Source: an uncultured Anaeroplasmataceae bacterium (GTDB taxonomy: Bacteria > Bacillota_I > Bacilli_A > Acholeplasmatales > Anaeroplasmataceae). Taken from it: 64,000 bases of DNA. Shown piece by piece: positions 10,141 through 19,332 of this stretch (within the stretch, counting starts at the first letter, position 1; every line of letters begins with the position of its first letter). The notes under the pieces are model-generated. The model did no database searches and was not told where the DNA came from. It was given only the letters and a program-made list of their open reading frames with translations. Position numbers and translations under genes: made by a program. The stretch lies in assembly GCA_944325035.1 (NCBI GenBank), contig CALUYM010000003.1, forward strand, positions 62,001 to 126,000, written 5' to 3'.

Positions 10141-10539
10141 ATGGGTATGACAGATCCAATTGCAGATATGCTGACTCGCATCAGAAATGCAAATAAGATG
10201 CATCATGAAACTGTAGAAGTTCCTGCTTCTTCTGTAAAATCAGCTATTTTAGCTGTTATGAAGAATGAAGGTTTCATCACAGATTTCAATACAAAAACTG
10301 AAGATAACAAAAGCACTACAGTTGTAACATTAAAGTATACAGCTAATAGTGAAAGAGTAATCAAAGGCCTTAAGAGAATTTCAAAGCCAGGTCTAAGAGT
10401 TTATGCTCAAGCTGACGAAATTCCTAGCGTTTTAAATGGTTTAGGAATTGCAGTTATTTCAACTTCTAAGGGTGTAATGACTGATAAAGAAGCTCGCAAA
10501 AACCAAATCGGTGGCGAAGTATTGGCTTACATTTGGTAA
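10141..10539 (+). CDS. rpsH: 30S ribosomal protein S8
   Basis: A 132-residue S8, a primary 16S-binding protein and, in E. coli, the repressor of the spc operon. It has [15 protein letters not shown] and the C-terminal [16 protein letters not shown] 10141 adds Met-Gly before the usual start at 10147; GGAAGGAGG is about 11 bases before 10141, so either start is possible. Confidence 0.96.
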   Translation: MGMTDPIADMLTRIRNANKMHHETVEVPASSVKSAILAVMKNEGFITDFNTKTEDNKSTTVVTLKYTANSERVIKGLKRISKPGLRVYAQADEIPSVLNGLGIAVISTSKGVMTDKEARKNQIGGEVLAYIW

Positions 10540-10560
10540 TTTAAACAGGAGGTGTTTTAA

Positions 10561-11100
10561 ATGTCTCGTATCGGGAACAAGTTAATCAATCTACCTGAAG
10601 GTGTTACAGTAAGCCAAAATGGTAATGTTGTTACTGTAAAAGGACCTAAGGGTGAATTAAGTAATACATTCAATAGCAATATCGAAATTGTTGTTGATGG
10701 ACAAAATATCGTTGTAAAACGTCCTAACGACACTAAAGAAATGAAGACAATTCATGGTACAAGCCGTGCTAATTTAAATAACATGGTTGAAGGTGTTTCT
10801 AAAGGTTTTACAAAGACTCTAGAAATCGTCGGTGTCGGATACCGTGCTAGCTTAAAAGGCAATGTTTTAGTTGTTGATGCCGGTTATTCTCACGATGTTG
10901 AATTAGAGATTCCTGCTGGAATCAAAGTTGAACTTCCTAAGAACACTCAAGTTGTAGTTAGTGGTATTGATAAGCAAGTTGTTGGTCAATTCGCTGCAAC
11001 TGTTCGTGGTGTACGTGAACCAGAACCATACAAAGGTAAAGGTATTCGCTATAGCGATGAACATGTACGTCGTAAGGAAGGTAAGACAGCTAAGAAGTAA
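10561..11100 (+). CDS. rplF: 50S ribosomal protein L6
   Basis: A 179-residue L6 with the two tandem L6 folds. The C-terminal segment [16 protein letters not shown], which contacts the sarcin-ricin loop region, is intact. It opens M-S-R-I-G-N-K. CAGGAGGTG lies upstream of the ATG. Confidence 0.97.
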   Translation: MSRIGNKLINLPEGVTVSQNGNVVTVKGPKGELSNTFNSNIEIVVDGQNIVVKRPNDTKEMKTIHGTSRANLNNMVEGVSKGFTKTLEIVGVGYRASLKGNVLVVDAGYSHDVELEIPAGIKVELPKNTQVVVSGIDKQVVGQFAATVRGVREPEPYKGKGIRYSDEHVRRKEGKTAKK

Positions 11101-11120
11101 TAGAAAGGAGTGCTTAAGAT

Positions 11121-11483
11121 ATGATTAGTAAAATTTCAAAAAACGTAAGCCGTCAAAAAAGACATTTACGTATTCGTCAAAATATTTCAGGTACAACTGA
11201 AAAACCTCGTCTAAATGTTTTCCGTTCTAACAAGCAAATCTATGCTCAAATTATCGATGATGTTAATGGAAAGACATTATGCAGTGCTTCTTCACTAGAC
11301 AAAGAATGCGGTTTAGCAAAAGGTTCTGACATTGCAGCTGCAACTGCAGTTGGTACTCTAATCGCTAAGCGTGCTCTAGCTGCTAACATCAAAGATGTTG
11401 TATTCGACCGTGGTGGATATTTATATCATGGACGTGTAAAAGCCCTAGCTGACGCAGCTCGCGCAGCAGGCCTACAATTCTAA
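11121..11483 (+). CDS. rplR: 50S ribosomal protein L18
   Basis: A 120-residue L18, which binds 5S rRNA with L5. Family motifs: [18 protein letters not shown] and the C-terminal [28 protein letters not shown] precedes the ATG. Confidence 0.97.
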   Translation: MISKISKNVSRQKRHLRIRQNISGTTEKPRLNVFRSNKQIYAQIIDDVNGKTLCSASSLDKECGLAKGSDIAAATAVGTLIAKRALAANIKDVVFDRGGYLYHGRVKALADAARAAGLQF

Positions 11484-11497
11484 AAGGAGGATTTCAC

Positions 11498-12010
11498 ATG
11501 CGTCAAGAACGTGAACCAAAAGAGTTTGAACAACCAGAGTTCGAAGAACGTGTTGTAACAATCAACCGTGTTACAAAGGTTGTTAAAGGTGGTAGACGTT
11601 TCCGTTTCGCTGCTCTAGTTGTTATTGGAGACAAGAAAGGAAATGTTGGTTTTGGTACAGGTAAAGCTAATGAAGTACCTGATGCAATCAAAAAAGCCAT
11701 CGAAAGTGCTAAAAAGAATATGATCAGTGTTCCAACTGTTAAAACAACAATTCCTCATACAATTACAGGTGTATACGGTGCAGGTAAGGTATTATTAAGA
11801 CCAGCTGCAGCCGGTACAGGAGTTATCGCTGGTGGTCCAGTACGTGCCGTACTAGAACTTGCTGGTATTTCTGATATCTTATCAAAGACATTAGGATCTA
11901 GAACTCCTATTAATATGGTTAGAGCTACATTTGAAGGACTTAAGGGATTAAGTACTGTAGAAGAAGTTGCTGCTCGTCGTGGCAAAACTGTTGAAGAAAT
12001 TTTGGGGTAA
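11498..12010 (+). CDS. rpsE: 30S ribosomal protein S5
   Basis: A 170-residue S5, which affects decoding accuracy. It has the N-terminal double-stranded RNA-binding fold ([14 protein letters not shown]) and the [10 protein letters not shown] loop. The C-terminal domain is normal. AAAGGAGG precedes the ATG. Confidence 0.97.
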   Translation: MRQEREPKEFEQPEFEERVVTINRVTKVVKGGRRFRFAALVVIGDKKGNVGFGTGKANEVPDAIKKAIESAKKNMISVPTVKTTIPHTITGVYGAGKVLLRPAAAGTGVIAGGPVRAVLELAGISDILSKTLGSRTPINMVRATFEGLKGLSTVEEVAARRGKTVEEILG

Positions 12011-12016
12011 TCGAAT

Positions 12017-12193
12017 ATGAAATATGAAATTACATTAGTTAAATCAATTAACGGTGCAAAGCCTAACCAAGTTAAAACAGCTAAAGCTCTTGGATTAAAG
12101 AAGCTTGGCGATACTGTAATTAAAGAGGAAAATGAAGCTATCAGAGGAATGATCGTAACAATAGCTCACTTAGTAAAAGTAGTTGAAAAATAA
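12017..12193 (+). CDS. rpmD: 50S ribosomal protein L30
   Basis: A 58-residue L30 lying between rpsE and rplO, in its normal place. It begins [10 protein letters not shown] and has the family segment [15 protein letters not shown]. The start ATG 12017 has only a weak GGGG site in the end of rpsE, so translation may depend on coupling. Confidence 0.94.
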   Translation: MKYEITLVKSINGAKPNQVKTAKALGLKKLGDTVIKEENEAIRGMIVTIAHLVKVVEK

Positions 12194-12207
12194 GGAGGTG
12201 CCTTTAA

Positions 12208-12645
12208 ATGTTAAATCAATTAAAGCCAGTTGAAGGTGCAAGACACACCAGAAAACGTAAGGGCCAAGGTATTGGTAGCGGTCTAGGTAAGACTGCTGGT
12301 CGTGGTCAAAAAGGACAAAACAGCCGTTCAGGTGGTGGTGTTCGTCTTGGATTTGAAGGAGGACAAATTCCTTTCTTCCAACGTTTACCAAAGCGTGGTT
12401 TCAAGAATGTTAACCGTCTTGAATACGCAGTAGTTAACGTACAAGATTTAAATGTATTTGAAAACGGTACTGAAGTTACAGTTGAAACTTTAGTGAAAGC
12501 TGGATTAGTAAAGAAAATCTATGACGGTGTTAAAGTTCTAGGAAACGGAACTTTAGATAAGAAGTTAACTGTTAAAGTACAAAAGTTTTCAGCATCTGCA
12601 GAAGCTGCAATTAAGAATGCTGGTGGAACTGTAGAGGTGATCTAA
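12208..12645 (+). CDS. rplO: 50S ribosomal protein L15
   Basis: A 145-residue L15, a late-assembly 50S protein. The long Gly/Arg/Lys-rich N-terminal extension is visible ([17 protein letters not shown]), followed by F-E-G-G-Q-I-P. The site TAAGGAGGTG is strong. The gene ends two bases before secY. Confidence 0.96.
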   Translation: MLNQLKPVEGARHTRKRKGQGIGSGLGKTAGRGQKGQNSRSGGGVRLGFEGGQIPFFQRLPKRGFKNVNRLEYAVVNVQDLNVFENGTEVTVETLVKAGLVKKIYDGVKVLGNGTLDKKLTVKVQKFSASAEAAIKNAGGTVEVI

Positions 12646-12646
12646 T

Positions 12647-13939
12647 TTGAACAAATTAAAAAGAATTTTCAGCAATCCTGAAGTTATCAAGAGATTAGCT
12701 TTTACATTCTTAATATTACTTGTATTCAAATTAGGTACTTTTATCCCCGTTCCATTAATAGATACTACTAGTATCAAACAAGTGCTATCTGGAAATGACT
12801 TCCTTACCATCCTAAACACATTTAGTGGTGGAGGTCTTGCATCATTTTCAATTTTAGCATTAGGTATCTCACCTTATATTACATCATCTATCATCGTTCA
12901 GATGTTAGGTATGGCTATTCCTAAATTAAAAGAATGGCAAGAAATGGGTGAACAAGGTAAAGTTAAGTTGAATCGTGTTACTCGCTATATTACAATGGTG
13001 GTAGCAATGATTCAATCACTTGCTTTATTATTCTCATTAGGAACTCGTCCTGAGAATATTTTAGCAAATAGTGCTTTATCATTCGGACATACTTGGATTT
13101 TATATATCTATATGTCAATTGTTATTACAGCCGGTTCAGCCTTTACAATGTGGCTTGCTGACTTAATTACTAAACATGGTATCGGTAATGGTTCATCTAT
13201 GATTATCTGTGCTGGTATCGTGTCTTCTATTCCTACTATGTTTACAACACTAGGTTCAACATATTTAGGTGCAAATTTATCAAATGTAAATATTATTAAA
13301 TATATTACAGTAATTGCTCTATATATTTTGATGATTGTGTTTGTTGTATATTTCGAAGCTGCAAAGCGTCGTATTCCTGTTCAATATGCTAACCGTTCTA
13401 AGTCAGAAAATTCAGATATTCCAATTAAGCTTAATAGCGCTGGGGTTATTCCGGTAATTTTCGCTTCTACGATAGCATCTATTCCACTTACTATTATTGG
13501 TATGTTAGGATATAGTACGACTAGTAATAATGCGGCATTCTGGATTGATCAAGTATTCAATTCAAACAAACCAATTGGTATGGTGTTATACATTTTAATG
13601 ATTTTCTTCTTCTCTTATTTCTATTCATTCTTAACGATTGATCCGGAAAAAGTTGGAGATAATCTTTCTAAACAAAACGCATTCGTTCCTGGCTATAAAC
13701 CAGGTGAAGATACAAAGCGTCATATCTCACAAATTTTATTTAGAGTTACGACCATTGGTGCGGTTGGACTAACTTTCTTAGCTCTAGTACCAATTATTGT
13801 ATCATTAATCTTTGGTTTAGGCTCAACTGTTACCGTTGGTGGAACAAGCTTATTAATCATCGTTGGTGTTGCAATTGAAACATATAATCAAATTGATGCA
13901 GCAGCAGAAAATGATTCATATCAAAAGCTTATCAGCTAA
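12647..13939 (+). CDS. secY: Protein translocase subunit SecY
   Basis: A 430-residue, ten-helix membrane channel of the Sec system. The plug and helix 2 region (L-N-T-F-S-G-G-G-L-A-S-F-S-I-L-A-L-G-I-S-P-Y, split here as motif only) and the I-P-V-Q-Y-A segment of a cytosolic loop are visible. It starts with TTG at 12647; GAGGTG lies at the end of rplO. This is the housekeeping copy, in its normal place before adk. Confidence 0.97.
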   Translation: MNKLKRIFSNPEVIKRLAFTFLILLVFKLGTFIPVPLIDTTSIKQVLSGNDFLTILNTFSGGGLASFSILALGISPYITSSIIVQMLGMAIPKLKEWQEMGEQGKVKLNRVTRYITMVVAMIQSLALLFSLGTRPENILANSALSFGHTWILYIYMSIVITAGSAFTMWLADLITKHGIGNGSSMIICAGIVSSIPTMFTTLGSTYLGANLSNVNIIKYITVIALYILMIVFVVYFEAAKRRIPVQYANRSKSENSDIPIKLNSAGVIPVIFASTIASIPLTIIGMLGYSTTSNNAAFWIDQVFNSNKPIGMVLYILMIFFFSYFYSFLTIDPEKVGDNLSKQNAFVPGYKPGEDTKRHISQILFRVTTIGAVGLTFLALVPIIVSLIFGLGSTVTVGGTSLLIIVGVAIETYNQIDAAAENDSYQKLIS

Positions 13940-13954
13940 TTTGTGGAGGATTAA

Positions 13955-14599
13955 ATGAGATTATTAATTATGGGACGTCCTGGTGCTGGTAAAGGTACAC
14001 AGGCGGCTAATATTAAAGAGTATTACGGTATTCCTCATATCTCAACTGGAGACATGTTTAGAGCCGCAATTAAGGAAGGAACTGAACTTGGGAAATTAGC
14101 TGACAGCTATATGAAACAAGGAGCCCTAGTTCCTGACGAAGTTACAATTGGTATTGTAAAGGAACGCCTTTTAAAAGAAGATTGTAAAAAAGGCTTCTTA
14201 CTTGATGGTTTCCCACGTACTGTTTTACAGGCTGAAGCCCTTGATAATTTTATGAAAGAACAAGGAATTGCTTTAGATGCTGTTTTAGATGTTAACGTAG
14301 ATCAAGCAATTCTAATTCGTCGAATTGTTGGACGTCGAATTTGTAAAACATGTGGTGCCACATACCATATTGAATTTAATAAACCAAAGGTTGATGGAAT
14401 CTGTGATAATTGTGGATCTCCTCTTACTCAAAGACCAGATGACACAATTGAAACAGCAGGCAGTCGCTTAGATGTTTACGATAAGCAAACTGCTCCATTA
14501 TTGGCTTATTATAAGCAACAAAATTTACTTAAATCAGTTAATGGTGATCAACCACTTGATAAAGTATTTGATGATATTAAGGAAGTACTTAGCAAGTAG
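13955..14599 (+). CDS. adk: Adenylate kinase
   Basis: A 214-residue adenylate kinase (ATP + AMP = 2 ADP). The P-loop G-R-P-G-A-G-K-G-T is at residues 7-15, the AMP site region D-G-F-P-R-T is intact, and the LID carries C-x2-C and a second C-x2-C, a zinc-binding LID typical of Gram-positive bacteria. GGAGG precedes the ATG. The normal downstream neighbour map is a pseudogene here. Confidence 0.97.
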   Translation: MRLLIMGRPGAGKGTQAANIKEYYGIPHISTGDMFRAAIKEGTELGKLADSYMKQGALVPDEVTIGIVKERLLKEDCKKGFLLDGFPRTVLQAEALDNFMKEQGIALDAVLDVNVDQAILIRRIVGRRICKTCGATYHIEFNKPKVDGICDNCGSPLTQRPDDTIETAGSRLDVYDKQTAPLLAYYKQQNLLKSVNGDQPLDKVFDDIKEVLSK

Positions 14600-15045
14600 T
14601 TATCATCTTAATTCTAAAAAAGAAATTGAGTTAATGCGATAAGCAATTAAGTAGGGGTAAGGCTGTATCATATTCTTCCCCTTTGCTAGTCGCATCTGTA
14701 AGTAACTTTGTTATTTACAGGTTTCTTCATAATAGGGCAACCTATTATAAATCTACTAAGTAGATAAAAATGAAATTAATGTCACAAAAGAATCTTTAGT
14801 TAGATGATTAAGTAAAGTAAAAGCTGGTGTTCATTTAACCGACTAGTCTTAGTACTTCTAAGAGCCGGTACCCGGACCTCCTAGAAGCTAGCATGACACT
14901 GGCTAACTAACCTATGATTAATGCTGGTACAAAAAGAGTTAAGGTTTTATCAGATCATTGGACCACTGTTACGTGTGATATAAAAAAGTGCTCACTTGAG
15001 TATTCAATCGTTGTTACAGAAGATCTAATTCTGACAACACTTTAA
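14600..15045 (+). pseudogene. map: Decayed methionine aminopeptidase gene
   Basis: This 446-base gap holds fragments of MetAP type I in the right order. Near 14610-14639 reads N-S-K-K-E-I-E-L-M-R followed by a stop. Near 14778-14840 reads N-V-T-K-E-S-L-V-R, stop, then L-S-K-V-K-A-G. Near 14880-15045 reads M-T-L-A-N, stop, P-M-I-N-A-G-T-K-R-V-K-V-L-S-D-H-W-T-T-V, ending V-T-E-D-L. The centre with most metal-binding residues is lost or scrambled, and about 300 bases are missing relative to a normal 750-base gene. Another map copy should exist elsewhere, as the activity is essential. Position between adk and infA matches map in most Bacillota. Confidence 0.88.
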
Positions 15046-15058
15046 ATCGGAGGCAATT

Positions 15059-15277
15059 ATGGCAAAGGATAATATTATTGAAATGGAAGGGAAAGTACTT
15101 GAAGTACTACCCAATACACAATTTATTGTACAACTTCAAAATGAACACAAAGTTTTAGCCCACGTTTCTGGTAAAATCCGCATGAATAACATACGCATTT
15201 TACCAGGTGATAAGGTAACTGTAGAGTTATCAACATATGATTTAACACGTGGAAGAATCACTTACAGACGTAAGTAA
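15059..15277 (+). CDS. infA: Translation initiation factor IF-1
   Basis: A 72-residue OB-fold protein that occupies the ribosomal A site during initiation. It starts [13 protein letters not shown] and has the typical [23 protein letters not shown] precedes the ATG at 15059, just after the map remnant. Confidence 0.97.
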   Translation: MAKDNIIEMEGKVLEVLPNTQFIVQLQNEHKVLAHVSGKIRMNNIRILPGDKVTVELSTYDLTRGRITYRRK

Positions 15278-15302
15278 TAAATATATTCGGAGGTATTTTA
15301 AG

Positions 15303-15416
15303 ATGAAAGTTAGACCATCAGTAAAACCTATATGTGACAAATGTAAAGTGATTAAGCGCAAAGGCCGTATTATGGTTATTTGCGAAAATCCAAAACATAA
15401 ACAAAGACAAGGTTAA
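15303..15416 (+). CDS. rpmJ: 50S ribosomal protein L36
   Basis: A 37-residue L36 between infA and rpsM. It has the zinc ligands C-D-K-C, then C-E-N-P-K-H, the standard zinc-containing form, beginning [16 protein letters not shown] lies upstream of the ATG. Confidence 0.96.
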   Translation: MKVRPSVKPICDKCKVIKRKGRIMVICENPKHKQRQG

Positions 15417-15438
15417 AATTTAGGAGGTGCGAGTAAAT

Positions 15439-15810
15439 ATGGCACGTTTTGCGGGAATTGATATTCCAAGAGATAAAAGAATCGTTGTTGCACTTCAATA
15501 CATCTATGGTATTGGAGAAACAACTGCTAAAAAGATTTTAAAAGCTGCGGATGTATCTGAAGACATTCGTACAAAAGACTTAACTGAAGAACAAGAAGGA
15601 CGTATCCGTTCTGAAATTTCTAAGATTAAGGTAGAAGGAGACCTTCGTAGAGAAGTTGCTCTTAACATTAAGCGTTTAATGGAAATCGGATGCTATAGAG
15701 GTATCCGTCACCGTAGAGGTTTACCAGTTCGTGGACAAAATACAAGAAACAATTCACGTACTCGTAAAGGCCCTAAACATACAGTAGCTAACAAAAAGAA
15801 AGCAGTATAA
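15439..15810 (+). CDS. rpsM: 30S ribosomal protein S13
   Basis: A 123-residue S13, at the head-to-50S bridge. It begins [14 protein letters not shown] and ends in a basic tail (R-T-R-K-G-P-K). ATG 15439 fits the family; an upstream in-frame GTG at 15427 lies on the site TAGGAGGTG and is rejected. Confidence 0.97.
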   Translation: MARFAGIDIPRDKRIVVALQYIYGIGETTAKKILKAADVSEDIRTKDLTEEQEGRIRSEISKIKVEGDLRREVALNIKRLMEIGCYRGIRHRRGLPVRGQNTRNNSRTRKGPKHTVANKKKAV

Positions 15811-15827
15811 TAAGGAGGTAATATAAT

Positions 15828-16208
15828 ATGGCACAAGTTTCAAAGCGTCGTACTAAGAAGAACATACCTGTTGGTGTGGCTCACATTCATTCGACTTTTA
15901 ACAATACAATTGTTACAATTACAGATTTAGCTGGTAACGCTATTTCTTGGTCATCAGCTGGTGCTCTTGGTTTCAAGGGAAGCCGTAAGTCAACTCCATT
16001 TGCTGCTCAAATGGCAAGTGAAGCTGCTGCTAAAGCTGCAATTATGTCAGGAGTTCAAAAAGTAGAAGTATCAGTTAAAGGTCCAGGACCTGGTCGTGAA
16101 GCTGCTATTAGATCACTTCAAGTTGCAGGCTTAGAAATTACAGCTATCAACGATGTAACACCTGTTCCACATAATGGTTGTCGTCCACCAAAGCGCCCAC
16201 GTGGATAG
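15828..16208 (+). CDS. rpsK: 30S ribosomal protein S11
   Basis: A 126-residue S11 of the platform. It has [15 protein letters not shown] and the highly conserved C-terminus [22 protein letters not shown] precedes the ATG. Confidence 0.97.
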   Translation: MAQVSKRRTKKNIPVGVAHIHSTFNNTIVTITDLAGNAISWSSAGALGFKGSRKSTPFAAQMASEAAAKAAIMSGVQKVEVSVKGPGPGREAAIRSLQVAGLEITAINDVTPVPHNGCRPPKRPRG

Positions 16209-16235
16209 TATTGAATTATAGAGGAGGCCCACATT

Positions 16236-17189
16236 ATGAAGGATTTGAAATTTTTAAAACCAAAAACTAGCGTTGAAGAGTTATCTCAAGACGGTAGCTA
16301 TGGTAAATTTGTTATTTCTCCACTTGAAAGAGGATTTGGTTTAACATTAGGTAATGCATTACGCCGTACTTTACTATCTTCTTTACCTGGAGCCGCTTTT
16401 GTTAATTTCAAATTAAATGGTGCTCAACACGAATTCCAAAGTGTTGACGGAATTGTTGAAGACGTTATTACAATCGTTTTAAATTTAAAGCGTGTTGTAT
16501 TAAGCGTAGATTCAGATGACTATGATTTTGAAACAACAGTTGAAATCCACAAAGGTGAAGGGGAAGTAACTGCTGCAGACATTATTCACGGTAGTGAAAT
16601 TACTGTTGTTAATCCTGATCAACATATTTGTACCGTAGCGGCTGGTGGAGAATGTAATATGGTTCTTACCGTTCGTCGTGGTGTCGGATATGTTGGCTCA
16701 AATGACAACAAGATTTATAATTCTTCAATTGGAGTAATTGCGATTGACTCAATTTATACGCCTATCACAAATGTATGCTTCAATGTTGCAAAAACTCGTG
16801 TAGAGAATGCCGCAAACTTTGATGAATTAACTATCGAAGTTACAACAAATGGTTCAATCAGTGCTAAAGAAGCTTTAGCAATCGCATCTAAGATGATGAT
16901 TGAACACCTAGAAGTTGTTGTAGAAATGTCAGAAAAGGCATCTTCTACAGTATATATGACTGAACCAGATGAAGATACTACTAACTCAAAGTTAAATATG
17001 ACTATTGATGATTTAGATTTATCAGTTCGTTCATACAACTGCTTAAAACGTGCTGCTCTAAACACTGTTTCTGATCTTACTGCTAAGTCAGAAGAAGATA
17101 TGATGAAAGTCCGTAACTTAGGACGTAAATCATTAAAAGAAATCAAGGAAAAATTAGAAAGCATGGGTTTAGGCTTCAAGAAAGACTAA
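16236..17189 (+). CDS. rpoA: RNA polymerase alpha subunit
   Basis: A 317-residue alpha subunit. The N-terminal assembly domain (about 1-230) has F-G-L-T-L-G-N-A-L-R-R-T-L-L-S-S. The C-terminal domain (about 250-315) has N-C-L-K-R-A and K-V-R-N-L-G-R-K-S-L, which contacts UP elements and activators. GAGGAGG precedes the ATG. rpsD is not in this operon, as is usual in Bacillota. Confidence 0.98.
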   Translation: MKDLKFLKPKTSVEELSQDGSYGKFVISPLERGFGLTLGNALRRTLLSSLPGAAFVNFKLNGAQHEFQSVDGIVEDVITIVLNLKRVVLSVDSDDYDFETTVEIHKGEGEVTAADIIHGSEITVVNPDQHICTVAAGGECNMVLTVRRGVGYVGSNDNKIYNSSIGVIAIDSIYTPITNVCFNVAKTRVENAANFDELTIEVTTNGSISAKEALAIASKMMIEHLEVVVEMSEKASSTVYMTEPDEDTTNSKLNMTIDDLDLSVRSYNCLKRAALNTVSDLTAKSEEDMMKVRNLGRKSLKEIKEKLESMGLGFKKD

Positions 17190-17213
17190 TATCCCACAAA
17201 GGAGGACTATAAT

Positions 17214-17573
17214 ATGGCATATGGTAAATTACGTCGTTGTAGTGCTGCTCGTAAGGCATTACTTCGTGATTTAGTTACAGATTTAATCCTTAACGGAAAA
17301 ATCGAAACTACAGAATCAAAAGCTAAGGAACTAAAGAAAATTGCTGATAAAATGGTTACTTTAGCAAAAACTAACACTTTAGCTTCTCGCCGTCAAGCTG
17401 CAAGTTTCGTACGTTTCGAAAAGAACGGAGATAACAAATACGCTATTCAAGTTCTATTCGAACAAATCGGACCAAGATTTGCAAACCGTAATGGTGGTTA
17501 TACTAGAGTTATTAAGACAGGTTTCCGTCGTGGAGACGCTGCTGGTTTAGCTGTAGTTGAATTCGTAGAATAA
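17214..17573 (+). CDS. rplQ: 50S ribosomal protein L17
   Basis: A 119-residue L17 of the short Gram-positive type, the last gene of the superoperon. Typical segments are [17 protein letters not shown] and [17 protein letters not shown] precedes the ATG, and a strong terminator follows. Confidence 0.97.
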   Translation: MAYGKLRRCSAARKALLRDLVTDLILNGKIETTESKAKELKKIADKMVTLAKTNTLASRRQAASFVRFEKNGDNKYAIQVLFEQIGPRFANRNGGYTRVIKTGFRRGDAAGLAVVEFVE

Positions 17574-17610
17574 TAAAATTTTGAGCTTATAGCATTTAAG
17601 TTCAAATAAT

Positions 17611-17661
17611 AACCGATTTAAGAAGACCTACTATAGGTTCATTCTTAAATCGGTTTTTTTT
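17611..17661 (+). terminator. Terminator of the ribosomal superoperon
   Basis: A 14-base perfect stem, 17611-17624 with 17642-17655, with a further inner stem, followed by a run of T. It closes the operon 38 bases after rplQ. Confidence 0.92.
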
Positions 17662-17772
17662 GTAAATAATTAAATGACCGTTTAAAAGATATTCAATACA
17701 AAAAGTTATCTTAATTTTAGAAATAATTTCCAGTAAATTTAAAATAAAGAATTTCTCTATAAATTTATTTAT

Positions 17773-17826
17773 TTAACAAAACTTTAACAATTCTTTAAAT
17801 AATTAAAAACAACAAGTATGTATAAT
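17773..17826 (+). promoter_or_regulatory. Pho-box-like direct repeats and -10 box
   Basis: TTAACA at 17773-17778 and again at 17784-17789, exactly 11 bases apart, with TTAAAT at 17795-17800 one more turn on. TATAAT lies at 17821-17826 without a good -35. The repeat spacing is that bound by OmpR/PhoB-class regulators (TTAACA-N5-TTAACA is the Bacillus PhoP box). The same array precedes the response regulator gene at 19333. Confidence 0.55.
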
Positions 17827-17855
17827 TGCCTTGTAAAAAGAAAGAGGTAATAATC

Positions 17856-18221
17856 ATGAAAACAAATCAAGAAGAAATTGTACAAAAAATCAAGGAAGAA
17901 TATGTAACCAAGGAGTATAGTCAACTTAATAATCTGAGAGATTTAGATAAAAAAGTTAAGCGTCCAGCGATAATATTTACATATACTTTAGGTATATTAT
18001 CATCAATAATATTGGGTAGTGGAATGAGTTTAATAATGACTGATATCGGATCTAAAATAGGGATTTCACATAATATAATAATTGGCACTATTATAGGTTT
18101 AATTGCTTTAATTATGATGGGGATAAACTATCCTTTATATAAAAAAATTCTAAATCGTAGACGTAAAATTTATGCAGATAAAATTATTAAAATTAGCAAT
18201 GAAATTTTAGAAACGAGATAA
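17856..18221 (+). CDS. Two-helix small membrane protein, paralogue of 21969-22370
   Basis: A 121-residue protein with a charged N-terminal helix (about 1-45), two membrane helices (about 47-70 and 78-98) and a basic C-terminal helix. The loop G-S-G-M-S-L-I-M-T-D follows the first helix. Homologues in Clostridia and Bacilli are sometimes labelled dihydropteridine reductase; nothing here supports that enzyme. ATG 17856 is chosen because AGAGG lies just upstream. It forms a small operon with 18227-18487, with a six-base gap. Its promoter shares the direct repeats of the nearby two-component operon. Confidence 0.75.
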   Translation: MKTNQEEIVQKIKEEYVTKEYSQLNNLRDLDKKVKRPAIIFTYTLGILSSIILGSGMSLIMTDIGSKIGISHNIIIGTIIGLIALIMMGINYPLYKKILNRRRKIYADKIIKISNEILETR

Positions 18222-18226
18222 TTAAT

Positions 18227-18487
18227 ATGAAAAAAATAGTAAATTTTTTTAAGAAAGCATTCAAAGACATCAAAAATAGCGCTAAAGATCAATTAGAGGT
18301 AGATAAGGCGCAGTTTAAAGCTATTAAAGAAGAATCTACAGCTAAGTTTATTGAATCTACGGCAATGCGAAATTCGAATAAGCGAAAGTCAATAATGAAA
18401 AAAAGACGTGATATGCAGATTGCGGATGCTAATGAAAGAATTTTAGTAGCTATAAACTATATAGAAACTCTTAAACATAAAAGCTAA
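18227..18487 (+). CDS. Small basic helical protein in an operon with 17856
   Basis: An 86-residue, highly charged protein with a basic start (M-K-K-I-V-N-F-F-K-K-A-F-K-D), probably one long amphipathic helix. I see no membrane segment. Its order directly behind the two-helix membrane protein is, from memory, a common pairing in Bacillota, so the two may work together. No function is assigned. No strong ribosome site; translation may be coupled to the upstream gene. Confidence 0.65.
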   Translation: MKKIVNFFKKAFKDIKNSAKDQLEVDKAQFKAIKEESTAKFIESTAMRNSNKRKSIMKKRRDMQIADANERILVAINYIETLKHKS

Positions 18488-18529
18488 AGTTACATAAAAT
18501 AGGAGATAAAAATCAAATCCATTGATTGT

Positions 18530-19205
18530 TTCCCAAGAAAATACTCTGCAATATAACAGATACTCATATTTTTACTAATTCAAAACAAATTTATTTCAAA
18601 TCAGGCGAAGATATGTATATTAATCTGATAAAAGACCATGAAAATGCTAAACAATTTATATATATATATATGATATTTCATTATTGAAGAATAATTTTTT
18701 TGAAATTATATACTTAAAATTTAAAAAAAATCGAGTGATGGCATTGAAATAAAAGTTTTGTATGACGATATTGGTTGTATGAAGACATTGCCAGTTAATT
18801 ACGTTAAATTTTTAGAAAATATGGGATAGAATCGACTTATTTTTCAATATTACGCGGGGGAATGCTGATAGCGAGTTTAATAATTAAAACCATTGAAAGG
18901 TTTTGCTAATTGATAGTAAAATTAGTTATACAGGTGGTATAAGCATAGCAGATGAATATATAAATAAAATTGTAAAATAGAGATATTGGAAAGATAATGG
19001 TATTTGTCTTGAAAGTGAAGTTGTGTGGAAATTTACGAAAATTTTTTAATAGAGTATGGTATTAATGTACGAAATATTCCACAAAAAAAAGAATTATATC
19101 CAATAGATTTGTTAACAATTATGTGATACTTTGGAAAATGCAGCACTCGATGTATAGATGTAAGAATAAATGGACCACATATACCAGATAAAAAACTATA
19201 ATTTA
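18530..19205 (+). pseudogene. cls: Decayed cardiolipin synthase gene
   Basis: Fragments in changing frames follow a bacterial cardiolipin synthase (phospholipase D fold). In order: Y-F-K-S-G-E-D-M-Y near 18595; V-L-Y-D-D-I-G-C-M-K-T-L-P near 18755; the first HKD region (N-H-x-K-V-L-L-I-D-x-K-I-S-Y-T-G-G-I) near 18885-18945; Y-W-K-D-N-G-I-C-L-E near 18985; and D-V-R-I-N-G-P-H-I-P-D-K-K near 19160-19195. Several frameshifts and stops, and no second HKD site. Boundaries are approximate. Confidence 0.8.
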
Positions 19206-19264
19206 AATTATAGAAATACAAGTAATGCCTAATTTTTTTGAGTGTTTTTTTTAAATTTTAAACG

Positions 19265-19296
19265 TAAACAAAACTTTAACATATTTATGCTAAAAT
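19265..19296 (+). promoter_or_regulatory. Direct repeats over the response-regulator promoter
   Basis: TAAACA (19265-19270) and TTAACA (19276-19281), 11 bases apart, with the same five-base spacer (AAACT) as upstream of 17856. The -10 is TAAAAT at 19291-19296, so the repeats cover the -35 region. This suggests autoregulation by the encoded OmpR-type regulator. Confidence 0.5.
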
Positions 19297-19332
19297 ATGC
19301 TTATAAATTTATTTTTATGGGGAGGATTAAAT

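Noticed and set aside
14955..14970. T-box-like TTGGACCAC
   Set aside because: Lacks the full T-box sequence and the upstream stem-loops, and it encodes D-H-W-T-T-V of the map remnant.
14600..15045. Large structured non-coding RNA between adk and infA
   Set aside because: Several hairpins are possible (for example 11 pairs around a TTT loop near 14697-14720), and no intact ORF exists, but translated fragments match methionine aminopeptidase from start to end. RNase P, tmRNA and SRP signatures are absent. It is a map pseudogene.
16754..17179. 141-codon minus-strand ORF inside rpoA
   Set aside because: Shadow of a highly conserved gene; no ribosome site or recognisable protein. The same applies to other antisense ORFs in rplC, rpsC, rplN, rpsE, pyrG and ftsH.
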